DNA of 64,000 nucleotides from Oleiagrimonas soli (GTDB lineage Bacteria; Pseudomonadota; Gammaproteobacteria; Xanthomonadales; Rhodanobacteraceae): positions 1,224,823-1,288,822 of the forward strand of contig NZ_KN196470.1 of the NCBI RefSeq assembly GCF_000761445.1, written 5' to 3'. The position numbers and the translations under genes were made by a program. This document shows, one piece after another, positions 1-6,784 of this stretch. The notes beneath the pieces were generated by a model, which had not been told where the DNA came from, did no database searches, and saw nothing but the letters and a program-made list of their open reading frames with translations. The number at the start of each line of letters is the position of its first letter. The stretch's first letter is position 1.

Positions 1-425
1 TGTTCGACGACGATCCGCGGCCGTTTCATGGGGTGATGCCTTACACGAACGGGCGAATGCAGTCATGGGCGTTCAGTCGGTTCTGAGTTTCGATTCGCAG
101 GGTTCTTACCGAGGCGTGTGGTCCTTGAGTTTCGTCCGGCTGCGCCGTCCAAGTGACGGCTTGAGCTTGTCCCATGGAAGTCACCAAGACAAGGTCGCCG
201 TCAGCGTCCGTGCCTTCCCGCCCTGCGGACCCCAGGTTTTCTTCGGGTTCTGGGGCGTCTGCTGCACATCTCTGTGCGCCACCCTGTGGGCCCACCCTCC
301 GCCGCTACCGCAGGGCTAAGGCTCGGAGTCGGAGGATTCGACAGGCACGCATTTCCTCCGCCCCTTCAGCCGCGAAGGAACAGCCTGCGTCCCTTGGACG
401 CATGGGACCGATATACCGCTGTAGA
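1..425. other. Intergenic stretch downstream of dbpA; no gene seen
   Basis: No open frame here has a convincing start, ribosome binding site or recognisable product. The short frames fall inside the repeat copy at about 130-320 and match each other only because the repeat is shared. The first 60 bases may belong to a gene outside the window. Confidence 0.6.
130..320 (+). repeat. Dispersed intergenic repeat, copy A (decayed hairpin)
   Basis: This copy aligns with copies at 3870-4145 and 6471-6710. It shares the TTTCGTCCGG start, the CTTGTC loop at 166-171, the CCAAGACAAGG segment that follows, AGCGTCCG, the TCTGTGCGCCACCCTG block, and the final CACCCTCCGCCGCTACC block. The stem (153-165 with 172-184) keeps only its outer GTGAC/GTCAC pairs; the inner part is mismatched, so this looks like a decayed copy. 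It has no coding content. Confidence 0.75.
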
Positions 426-1820
426 TCAGCCCAGCGCGCGAACGCGGAAGTTGCGTCCCTTGATGCGGCCGTCGCGTAGTCGCTGCAGCGCCTTGCCGGC
501 GAGATCGCGGCGGATGGCGACGTAGGCGCGGGTGGCGTAGACGTCGATCTTGCCGATGGCCTCGGCCTTCAGGCCGGCCTCGCCGGTCAGCGCGCCGAGG
601 ATGTCGCCGGGGCGCAGCTTGTCCCGGCGGCCGGCATCGATCACCACCGTTTTCATCGGCGCCAGGTGCAGGGTCTTGGCGGATGGTGGCGCCAGTTTCA
701 GCGGACGCCATGGCAGCGGCTGGCCCTGCATCTCCTCGATGTTCAGGGTCTTGGGCCTTTCGCGCGGCGTGCACAGGGTGATGGCTACGCCGCTCTCGCC
801 GGCGCGGGCGGTGCGGCCGATGCGATGCACATGGGTGTCGGGGTCGTGGGCCACGTCATAGCTGATGACCAGCGGCAGACCGATGATGTCGAGTCCGCGC
901 GCGGCCACGTCCGTGGCCACCAGCACGGCACAACTGCGGTTGGCGAAGCGCACCAGCACTTCCTCGCGGTCGCGCTGATCCATATCGCCGTGCAGGGCCA
1001 GCGCAGAGAATCCGCGCTGATCCAGGTCCCTGGCCACGGCGTCCACGTCGCGACGCATGTTGCAGAACACCAGCGCATGCGCGCCTTCGGCACTGCGCTC
1101 GTGCGCGGCGGACAGCAGCTGTGCCAGCGCGTCGGCCTTGCGCGCGGGGTCGACTTCGTGAAAGCGCTGCTCGATGGCCGGCTGTTGCGCGGCCGGCGCA
1201 TCCACGGTCACCGTCACTGGATCGCGCTGCAGACGCGTGCTGACGGCACGGATCGCGTCGGGATACGTGGCCGAAAAAAGCAGGGTCTGATGGTTCTTGG
1301 CGATGCGCCCGACGATGTCGTCGATGGCCTCACCGAAGCCCATGTCCAGCATGCGGTCGGCCTCGTCCAGCACCAGCATCTTGATGCCTCCGCCGTGCAG
1401 GCTCTGTCGCTTGAGATGCTCCTGCACGCGTCCTGGGGTGCCGACCACGATATGCGGGTCGTGCGTCAGCGAGGCCAGTTGCGGCCCCAGCGGCATGCCG
1501 CCGCACAAGGTCAGCACCTTCACGTTGGGAATGTTGGCCGCCAGCCTGCGGACGGTCTTGCTGACCTGATCGGCCAGTTCGCGCGTCGGGCACAGCACCA
1601 GCGCCTGCAACCGGATCGTGTCCGCATCCAGCGCCTGCAGCAGCCCCAGCCCGAACGCCGCCGTCTTGCCGCTGCCGGTCACGGCCTGCGCGATCACATC
1701 GCGACCATCCAGGATCGGCGGCAGGCCGCGTGCCTGCACCGGGGTCATCTCGGCATAGCCAAGGGTCGCCACGCTGTCGAGCAGCGCGGGCTTGAGGGGG
1801 AGGGAAGTGAAGGCGGTCAT
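426..1820 (-). CDS. dbpA: ATP-dependent RNA helicase DbpA
   Basis: This is a cytoplasmic DEAD-box RNA helicase that acts on 23S rRNA hairpin 92 during assembly of the large ribosomal subunit. In the 464-aa protein I see the Q-motif region near residue 28, Walker A (TGSGKT) at 48-53, DEAD at 152-155, the SAT motif, and HRIGRTAR in the second RecA domain. The last ~75 residues match the DbpA-specific RNA-binding domain (IGKIDVY, YVAIRR, GRIKGRNFRVRAL), which separates it from RhlE, RhlB and SrmB. I chose the ATG at 1820. An in-frame ATG at 1835 would add five residues, and neither start has a strong Shine-Dalgarno. The gene stands alone, with repeat-bearing gaps on both sides. Confidence 0.95.
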   Translation of the reverse strand: MTAFTSLPLKPALLDSVATLGYAEMTPVQARGLPPILDGRDVIAQAVTGSGKTAAFGLGLLQALDADTIRLQALVLCPTRELADQVSKTVRRLAANIPNVKVLTLCGGMPLGPQLASLTHDPHIVVGTPGRVQEHLKRQSLHGGGIKMLVLDEADRMLDMGFGEAIDDIVGRIAKNHQTLLFSATYPDAIRAVSTRLQRDPVTVTVDAPAAQQPAIEQRFHEVDPARKADALAQLLSAAHERSAEGAHALVFCNMRRDVDAVARDLDQRGFSALALHGDMDQRDREEVLVRFANRSCAVLVATDVAARGLDIIGLPLVISYDVAHDPDTHVHRIGRTARAGESGVAITLCTPRERPKTLNIEEMQGQPLPWRPLKLAPPSAKTLHLAPMKTVVIDAGRRDKLRPGDILGALTGEAGLKAEAIGKIDVYATRAYVAIRRDLAGKALQRLRDGRIKGRNFRVRALG

Positions 1821-2467
1821 GCGACATGATCGCATCAATCCGCAGTGGCTCCGAGCACCTTGAGCCGTGGCCGTCCATCGGGCATCTGGCGGTCACGGCG
1901 TGTACTCGTCAAACGTGCCCTGATCGAGGGTGTCGGCAAGCCGAACCCGATTCAAACGGGGGGGGAACCTGGGCCGCTTGCCATCAGAGCATCACTCTGC
2001 GGGCCGGATCCTCCACCCTCCGCCGCTACCGAAGGGGAAGGGTTGCAGGCCGGGCGATTCGGTAGGATTTCATTGCCTCCGTCCCCCTTTGCCTTCTGTC
2101 TTCTTCGCCGGGCTGCTTTGCCGCGCGTTACTTGCCGGAATCGCGTAAGCCTTGTTCGTCTCCAGCGTAGGCCGGGACCTACTCCATCTGCGAGATGGTG
2201 TCAGGTCTCTTGCACGCCTAGCATGACGGCGTTCAACGATGCCGCTTGGCGCGATGGAACCTCGCAGTGCCGCGCCAGGACGACAGCCTGGACATCTGGT
2301 TTTGCAACAAGGATGTGTGCAGTGCGGTCACTTCATCGAACGACGACGTTCCTCGTGATCCGTATCGGGCGGCATCGCGCAAAGCGATTGCCTGACAGGT
2401 CGCCACGGCCATGCACCCCTCTGCACGCCTGATATCCATTCCATGCGGGTATCCGCGAGGTGGACTC
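1821..2467. other. 647-bp intergenic region between dbpA and a divergent lipoprotein operon
   Basis: It contains a partial copy of the dispersed repeat (1981-2093). The rest (1821-1980 and 2094-2467) shows no frame with coding character, no RNA gene and no clear terminator. It should hold the promoters for dbpA (minus) and for the protease operon (plus), but I could not assign convincing -35/-10 elements. Confidence 0.5.
1981..2093 (+). repeat. Dispersed intergenic repeat, copy D (3' fragment only)
   Basis: This carries only the distal part of the repeat: CTGCGGGCC, then TCCTCCACCCTCCGCCGCTA and ACCGAAGGGGAAGG, then TTGCCTCCGTCCC, in the same order as in copy B. The hairpin half is missing, so the copy is truncated or recombined. 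Confidence 0.7.
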
Positions 2468-3049
2468 ATGAAAAATCTGATCCTGCTTCTCATCGCGACG
2501 GTATGGCTGGCCGGCTGCTGCACGCCGCCCTTGGTCGCGACTGTCAACGTTCCGCCCTTGCCGCAGCAAGCCAGCAACTGGTGCTGGGCTGCGAGCGGGC
2601 AAATGACCATGCGCTATTTCGGTCACGACGTGGCGCAATGCGTGGAGGCGAACAAGCGATTCGGCTTGACGTCCTGCTGCGTGAGCAACTCGGGAAGCTG
2701 CAATCAAGGCGGCTGGCCCGAGTACTCCAAGTACGGTTTCACGGCCACGCGCACCAGCAATACCGCGCTGACCTGGGACCAGGTCAAGCAACAGATCTAC
2801 TGCGCGAAGAAACCGGTGGCCTTTTCCTGGCACTGGCTGGGTTCCGGGGGACACATGATGGTGCTGCACGGCTACATGACCGTGAACAACGTCCGCTACG
2901 TCTACATCAACGACCCCGAGCCCTACACCAACCTCAACACGATCAGTGGCGGCACGGAGAAGATCATCACTTATGCGCGTTACGTCAGCGACACCGACCA
3001 CACGCATTGGGATGACTTCTACAACATCACCTACCAGGGAGGGCAGTGA
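2468..3049 (+). CDS. Papain-like cysteine protease lipoprotein, AvrRpt2 (C70)-like
   Basis: This is a predicted secreted, lipid-anchored cysteine protease of 193 aa. The N-terminus is a lipoprotein signal with lipobox LAGC (Cys17). NWCWAA places the catalytic Cys at 39, GGHMM gives His129, and YINDP gives Asn148/Asp149, the usual Cys-His-Asp layout of bacterial papain-like C70/C39-type proteases. Several extra cysteines (58, 70, 71, 78, 112) suggest disulfides outside the cytoplasm. The ATG at 2468 follows a GAGGTGG ribosome site; an upstream in-frame ATG at 2411 would bury the signal peptide. The next gene starts 1 bp after this stop, so the two are co-translated. The family assignment rests on motifs; the substrate is unknown. 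Confidence 0.75.
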   Translation: MKNLILLLIATVWLAGCCTPPLVATVNVPPLPQQASNWCWAASGQMTMRYFGHDVAQCVEANKRFGLTSCCVSNSGSCNQGGWPEYSKYGFTATRTSNTALTWDQVKQQIYCAKKPVAFSWHWLGSGGHMMVLHGYMTVNNVRYVYINDPEPYTNLNTISGGTEKIITYARYVSDTDHTHWDDFYNITYQGGQ

Positions 3050-3050
3050 C

Positions 3051-3707
3051 ATGCGATACGCCATTTCATGCCTGATGCTTTTCGTCGTCCTGACGGCTTC
3101 CTCCTGTCAGGGCGGTGTACTCAACGGCACGCAGCACGGCCAGGAAATGTCCCAGGCCAAGCCAAGCGCCACCGCGCAGGAAGCCGCACAGGCCGGCCTG
3201 GTCACCTTGCGCCAGCTGATCACCGAACAGAACTACCGGGGCATGGGTTTTTCCTCGCTGGATGAAGTCAAGGAAGCCGCGCTGGATCGCCCGATGGAGA
3301 TCTATATCGTGCGCCTGGATGCCTTGAAGAAGTACCGCAGGCAGAGCGGCGCGGATCTGCTCACCGACGAGCACAAGATGTTCTACCCGCTGACCGCCCG
3401 GCAGCGCGTGGTCTCATCGTTGGCGGTCACGCAGTATGGCGGCGGCTGGGGCGCGACCGATTTCGGCAGCGCCGCGCTGGCGCGCGCCTTCTCGCAGTAT
3501 CGCGGCGAAGAAGGCGACTTCATCGTGCGGGTGCCTGCGCTGAAGACCTACTTCGTGGGCCACAGGCGGGACGGAGGGTTGCTGCTGACGCCGATCATCG
3601 ACGATGCGCGCTTCGAGTTTCGTGCCGGGAAGGCGATGCCGGCTGAGCAGGTTTTTGTGGTTCTGCAGCGTGCTGCCGTGACGCTCAATACGGATGCGCC
3701 GAACTGA
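3051..3707 (+). CDS. Putative exported/lipoprotein partner of the C70-like protease
   Basis: This 218-aa protein is not one I recognise. It begins with a hydrophobic signal (MRYAISCLMLFVVLTASSC). The TASSC sequence could be an atypical lipobox, otherwise signal peptidase I would cleave nearby. The mature part is mixed alpha/beta in composition, with no transmembrane segment and no catalytic motif I can name. The ATG at 3051 lies 1 bp after the protease stop, with a GGGAGGG ribosome site inside the end of the protease gene, so the two are translationally coupled. It could be an inhibitor, chaperone or substrate of the protease; that is inference from position only. Confidence 0.7.
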   Translation: MRYAISCLMLFVVLTASSCQGGVLNGTQHGQEMSQAKPSATAQEAAQAGLVTLRQLITEQNYRGMGFSSLDEVKEAALDRPMEIYIVRLDALKKYRRQSGADLLTDEHKMFYPLTARQRVVSSLAVTQYGGGWGATDFGSAALARAFSQYRGEEGDFIVRVPALKTYFVGHRRDGGLLLTPIIDDARFEFRAGKAMPAEQVFVVLQRAAVTLNTDAPN

Positions 3708-3869
3708 CGGGACGTATGGTTCGGTGATCGGAGAGCCACGCGGCTAGTGTGGACTTGTGCGCCATAGTGAAAGGGGCAGGGGACGTGTGTCGAGATACGT
3801 TTTCCTGCCCCTTTTCTGTATGCAAATCAATATGGGGACGATGTGCCTGCCTGTCTTCTGGGGCGTTGG

Positions 3870-4145
3870 GTTTCGTCCGGCTGACGCCGGCCGAGTTACT
3901 TCTATTGCTTGTCCAATAGAAGTAACCAAGACAAGGACACCCCAGCGTCCGCGCCCTTCGGAGCTACGCTCCTACGGGTTCGCTCCGGGTTCCGGGGGTT
4001 CGCCGACAGGTCATCCTGACCTGACGACGAACTGGCGCACATCCCTGTGCGCCACCCTGCGGGCCTGATCCTCCACCCTCCGCCGCTACCGAAGGGGAAG
4101 GGCGCAGATTGAGTCCTTAGGCAGCGATTAATTGCCTCCGTCCCG
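3870..4145 (+). repeat. Dispersed intergenic repeat, copy B (intact 13-bp hairpin)
   Basis: It has a perfect 13-bp inverted repeat: left arm GTTACTTCTATTG at 3895-3907, loop CTTGTC at 3908-3913, right arm CAATAGAAGTAAC at 3914-3926. Blocks shared with copies A, C and D follow it. Compared with copy C, three stem positions differ and each is compensated on the other arm, while the loop is identical. It has no coding capacity of its own. Confidence 0.85.
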
Positions 4146-4180
4146 TTTAGGCACCGGCCTTTAGGCAGTCCCCTTTAGGC
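4146..4180 (+). repeat. Three TTTAGGC heptamers at 14-bp spacing
   Basis: TTTAGGC occurs at 4146-4152, 4160-4166 and 4174-4180, separated by three unrelated 7-bp spacers. A related CTTAGGC lies at 4116-4122. The spacing is exact but only three units are present, so it may be a degenerate tandem duplication or a set of protein-binding sites. Confidence 0.5.
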
Positions 4181-4199
4181 GGGAGAATGGTCAGCCGCA

Positions 4200-4472
4200 T
4201 CAGTGGATTCTGACAGCTTCTACCGTTTCACCATCATCTGTGTTGATGAGTTTGTCATCGCACGCGACGATGTTTGTCGTTGGTAGCCAGAGTGCAGAAT
4301 CGATCGCGTCTGCGCTGTCCACCTGCCAAACGGAGCCATCTTCCAATACGACAATTTGCCCGTCAGAGGAAACGCTTTTGACCCAGTGCCCGTCCTCGCA
4401 GTCTGCGAATGCGGGTGCGGCGAATGCCGTAAGTACGAACGCCGCAATCAGTATTGCCCCATGCTTGTTCAT
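4200..4472 (-). CDS. Small secreted protein in an integron-like cassette
   Basis: This 90-aa protein of unknown function has a clear signal peptide (hydrophobic core, cleavage after AFAAPAFA) and a ~65-aa acidic mature part containing Cys and Trp. I recognise no domain. The ATG is preceded by GGGGGACATC and lies 14 bp after the end of an attC site (4486-4545), the usual place for the first codon of an integron cassette gene. Base composition is lower in GC than the neighbouring housekeeping genes. I see no attC beyond its stop, so this may be the truncated end of the array. Confidence 0.65.
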   Translation of the reverse strand: MNKHGAILIAAFVLTAFAAPAFADCEDGHWVKSVSSDGQIVVLEDGSVWQVDSADAIDSALWLPTTNIVACDDKLINTDDGETVEAVRIH

Positions 4473-4485
4473 GATGTCCCCCGAT

Positions 4486-4545
4486 GGCTAACGCCTGAAT
4501 CAAGCCGAGCCGCGAGGCGACTTCGGCTTAAGTAACTTGTTATAA
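4486..4545 (-). repeat. Integron attC recombination site (attC-1)
   Basis: On the minus strand this 60-bp imperfect palindrome runs from the core TTATAAC (4545-4539) to GTTAGCC (4492-4486). The inner arms are TTAAGCCGA and TCGGCTTGA, around a GC-rich centre (GTCGCCTCGCGGC). The size, core boxes, inner arm motif AAGCCG/CGGCTT and position between two same-strand small genes all fit an attC site. Each core box departs from RYYYAAC/GTTRRRY at one position or more. Confidence 0.8.
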
Positions 4546-4546
4546 A

Positions 4547-4798
4547 TCACACCTCGACTTCCCAGCGCGGCGTAAAGGAGTTATTAGTCTCCTCGACGGA
4601 AATAATCTTGTTTACGTGAAAGTTCCTGGTGCCACCTTTGGCGATGTCGTAGCAGAAGAACTTTTCCGTTCCACCGGTTATACGATAGCTGTATGGCTCC
4701 GCCTCACGTGTCTCGGTGCTCCCGTCATCCTCGCGGGCCGTGATGATAATCGTATGCAGGTTCCGGCCAGCTGATGCAATGGTTTCTTTGATGCTCAT
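4547..4798 (-). CDS. WYL-domain-like mini-protein in an integron cassette
   Basis: This 83-aa protein has a C-terminal half resembling the WYL ligand-binding fold: EPYSYRI, then FFCYDIAKGG, then FHVNKIISVE, in the order seen in WYL domains (EPy..., ycd...g..., f.ldrI). No HTH is present, so it would be a stand-alone WYL-like unit. The ATG at 4798 follows a strong CAGGAGGG ribosome site and lies 19 bp after the preceding attC site. Its TGA sits directly against the next attC, as in mobile cassettes. Cytoplasmic, no signal peptide. The WYL assignment is by pattern, not by search. Confidence 0.65.
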   Translation of the reverse strand: MSIKETIASAGRNLHTIIITAREDDGSTETREAEPYSYRITGGTEKFFCYDIAKGGTRNFHVNKIISVEETNNSFTPRWEVEV

Positions 4799-4816
4799 GA
4801 GATTCCCTCCTGTGAG

Positions 4817-4876
4817 TTCTAGCGCTTGAGTTAAGCCGCGTCGCGAAGCGGCGTCGGCTTGAACGAATTGTTAGGC
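4817..4876 (-). repeat. Integron attC recombination site (attC-2), aadA-type
   Basis: On the minus strand it is 60 bp, from GCCTAAC (4876-4870) to GCTAGAA (4823-4817). The inner arms are TTCAAGCCG and CGGCTTAA, which pair except for one extra base, the extrahelical base expected of attC sites. From memory it is very close to the attC of aadA-type resistance cassettes. The TAA of the upstream protease gene lies inside the first core box. The last core box reads GCTAGAA instead of GTTRRRY, which could impair recombination. Confidence 0.88.
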
Positions 4877-5704
4877 TTGCCCGCCCTTCATTTGCATGAG
4901 GCCAATTGTTGCTATGTATGGCATCAGCAGTGAACCGACGGCAAGCCCTTCATCTTTGTGATACGTGTGAAATATGCCAACGAGCGATGGAATTGACCAG
5001 TCATCGCTCAACGCGTGTTCTTTGGGCCAGCTGAAAATGGCGCCACCGCTCACACCCCGCAGCGCCGGGCCTGGGAAGGGCTGAAGAGTACCTGGGTAAA
5101 CGGCACGGGAACGGTCATAGTGCACGATGATATTCGCCGAAGGGTCCAAGCCAAGCTTCTCGTAGGTTGTGGCTTTAGCGGCAACGCCGCGGAAGCTGTA
5201 GATCTCGGAAGATAGCTGCCCACTCTTGTTTGTGCCTTTGCTTACGGGGTACCCGGAAATCGAGCAGCAACCCAACTCCAAACTTGTGTTAAGTAGTTCT
5301 GTTCTAGTCTGCGGCAATGCGCTGAAGTGGTGGTTCAGAGCTTTCTTGCATTGCGCCCCCAGCTTGAACAGTGCGAAGTCCGCGTTGTCCCCCTTCCGGT
5401 CTTCATCCGCAATGAATGACGCATACATGCTGCCCGCTATTGGAACAAGGCCATCGGGACCCGGAACCAGAAGTTGCCCGGGCTCTGACCCGTCGATGAC
5501 ATGTGCGGCCGTCAACAGATACACATCGCTGTTTAGTTTGAAGTAGACGCCAGTGCCATGTTGCTGAACTCGTGGCGGAATTCGTTCACCGCGAAAGATG
5601 GGAACCAGAGAGTCGTAAGGATCTTTCACGGCAAGCCTAACTATAATTAGATCCCCGAAATGGGGTGTTGTGTTCAGTATGCCCCTAGTCGTGATCTCCA
5701 ACAA
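4871..5704 (-). CDS. Cytoplasmic trypsin-like serine protease in an integron cassette
   Basis: This is a predicted chymotrypsin-fold serine protease of about 277 aa. The triad is visible as TAAHV (His68), DNADFAL (Asp109) and GVSGGA (Ser219). There is no signal peptide or membrane segment, which is unusual for trypsin-like enzymes and suggests action inside the cell. The start is uncertain: no ATG lies upstream of the domain, and I used the TTG at 5704 (another TTG is at 5707). The stop codon TAA is embedded in attC-2, so gene and attC form one cassette. GC content is visibly lower than in flanking chromosomal genes, fitting acquisition by transfer. An anti-phage or stress role is possible but not shown. 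Confidence 0.75.
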   Translation of the reverse strand: MLEITTRGILNTTPHFGDLIIVRLAVKDPYDSLVPIFRGERIPPRVQQHGTGVYFKLNSDVYLLTAAHVIDGSEPGQLLVPGPDGLVPIAGSMYASFIADEDRKGDNADFALFKLGAQCKKALNHHFSALPQTRTELLNTSLELGCCSISGYPVSKGTNKSGQLSSEIYSFRGVAAKATTYEKLGLDPSANIIVHYDRSRAVYPGTLQPFPGPALRGVSGGAIFSWPKEHALSDDWSIPSLVGIFHTYHKDEGLAVGSLLMPYIATIGLMQMKGGQA

Positions 5705-5886
5705 CTCGGTTATTTCTACGTTGATTCAGAGGGTTTAGAGTTGGTGTCAGGGACAATTTCTTCATCCTGAGCAATTGCTGATGTGTACCAGGCGCTTGGT
5801 TACTTTCGGCAGTCCTGGCAAACCCTATGACTGACCGCAATGGGTCGGTAACGGCATCTAGTAGCTCATTAAAAACGGTTCCAGGT

Positions 5887-6282
5887 TCATTTACGGAGTC
5901 CACCGAGTTCATTGATCGTGACGAAGTATCCGTCTAGGTCGCGTAAAGAGAATTCGAGCGTCTGCGGTCCCGGGTTGAGGTGAGGTTCTTCTTCGAGTTG
6001 CGGGACGAGGTTGCGGGCGCGCTGGAGGGTGGCGTCGAAGTCGTCGACGCGGAAGAACAGCAGCAGGCCGTTGCCGGGCGTGGCGTGGTCGGGGCTTTGC
6101 AGGGAAGGGTGGTCGTGGTCGCCCCAGGCGTGCAGGCAGAGCAGGACGGTGCCGTCGGTGTCGCACAGCTGGCCGAAGTAGTCGTGGGCCGGGACGGCTT
6201 CGGGCAGGCCGAGCAGTTGGCGGTACCACGCGAAGCTTCGGGCGACGTCGCGGACGCCGATGATGGTCCATGTGCGCTTCAT
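5887..6282 (-). CDS. VOC-family (glyoxalase/bleomycin-resistance fold) protein
   Basis: This is a 131-aa single-domain VOC protein, with WTIIGVRDVARSFAWYRQLL at the start and FSLRDLDGYFVTINELG at the end, the two usual beta-alpha-beta halves. Members bind a metal and act as dioxygenases, isomerases or antibiotic-binding proteins; I cannot tell which. The ATG at 6282 follows a GGAGG ribosome site; the in-frame start 15 bp upstream lacks one. The gene lies just upstream of the cassette segment on the same strand, but I see no attC after it, and its base composition resembles the chromosome more than the cassettes do. Confidence 0.85.
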   Translation of the reverse strand: MKRTWTIIGVRDVARSFAWYRQLLGLPEAVPAHDYFGQLCDTDGTVLLCLHAWGDHDHPSLQSPDHATPGNGLLLFFRVDDFDATLQRARNLVPQLEEEPHLNPGPQTLEFSLRDLDGYFVTINELGGLRK

Positions 6283-6784
6283 TGCCGTCCTCCCCACGGC
6301 CGATGTCCCGCACCCTAAACGGGTTCATTACACAGACGCAAAATCCCGTTCGCCCTGATTGCAGGCAGCTATTCCGGACGACAGCGCCTCATAGGCGCTG
6401 GTTTTGCAAACGCAGTCCAACCTATGCATGTCGACACATCAAGCCCGTAGATTTTCAACATGCGAGTTTTCCCATCCCCTCCGGTAGCGGCGGAGGGTGG
6501 AGGATCAGGCCCGCAGGGTGGCGCACAGGGATGTGTGCCAGTTCGTCGTCAGCACAGGATGTGCTGTCGGCGAACCCCCGGAACCCGGAGCGAACCCGCA
6601 GCGCCGCAGGCGCGTAGGGCGCGAACGCTGGGGTGTCTTTCTTTTGGTTCCTTTTCTTGGACAAGCAAGAAAAGGAACACGCGCGCCGTCAGGCGAGCGG
6701 AACCGAAACGCATCGGGGATGCGCAAAGCACGCTGTTCGCGAGCAAAGCGGTTCACCCAAAGCACCCCGGTCGCGGATGACGAC
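6283..6784. other. 502-bp intergenic region with repeat copy C
   Basis: 6283-6470 and 6711-6784 show nothing I recognise. 6471-6710 is a minus-oriented copy of the dispersed repeat. Frames crossing it have no ribosome site, and the same translated patches recur in the other repeat copies. Confidence 0.55.
6471..6710 (-). repeat. Dispersed intergenic repeat, copy C (intact hairpin, opposite orientation)
   Basis: The perfect 13-bp stem has GTTCCTTTTCTTG at 6647-6659 and CAAGAAAAGGAAC at 6666-6678, with loop GACAAG at 6660-6665 (the complement of CTTGTC in copy B). The conserved block CCGGTAGCGGCGGAGGGTGG at 6481 is the reverse complement of the distal end of copies A, B and D. Relative to copy B this copy is inverted. 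Confidence 0.85.

Larger units (their letters stand above)
3708..4199. other. 492-bp non-coding region with repeat copy B and a 14-bp periodic heptamer
   Basis: Most of it is dispersed-repeat copy B (3870-4145). It is followed by three TTTAGGC heptamers at 4146, 4160 and 4174, spaced exactly 14 bp apart, and then by the 3' end of a minus-strand cassette-like gene. I see no gene between 3708 and 3870. Confidence 0.6.

Noticed and set aside
4100-4200. attC site after the secreted-protein cassette
   Set aside because: GCCTAAA-like words occur on the minus strand, but they are the 14-bp periodic heptamers and make no inverted arms.
5705-5886. Possible third attC site upstream of the protease cassette
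   Set aside because: The 5' border of the cassette should carry a core box, and GTTGGAG occurs near 5705, but I see no paired arms or second core box within 150 bp.
5685-5912. Minus-strand 75-aa frame between the VOC gene and the protease cassette
   Set aside because: It overlaps the end of the VOC gene, has no ribosome site and no recognisable feature. It could be a gene remnant, but I cannot support it.
6455-6780. Several overlapping short frames in both directions over 6455-6780
   Set aside because: All lie in repeat copy C; similar peptides appear from the other repeat copies, which shows that they come from repeat sequence, not from genes.
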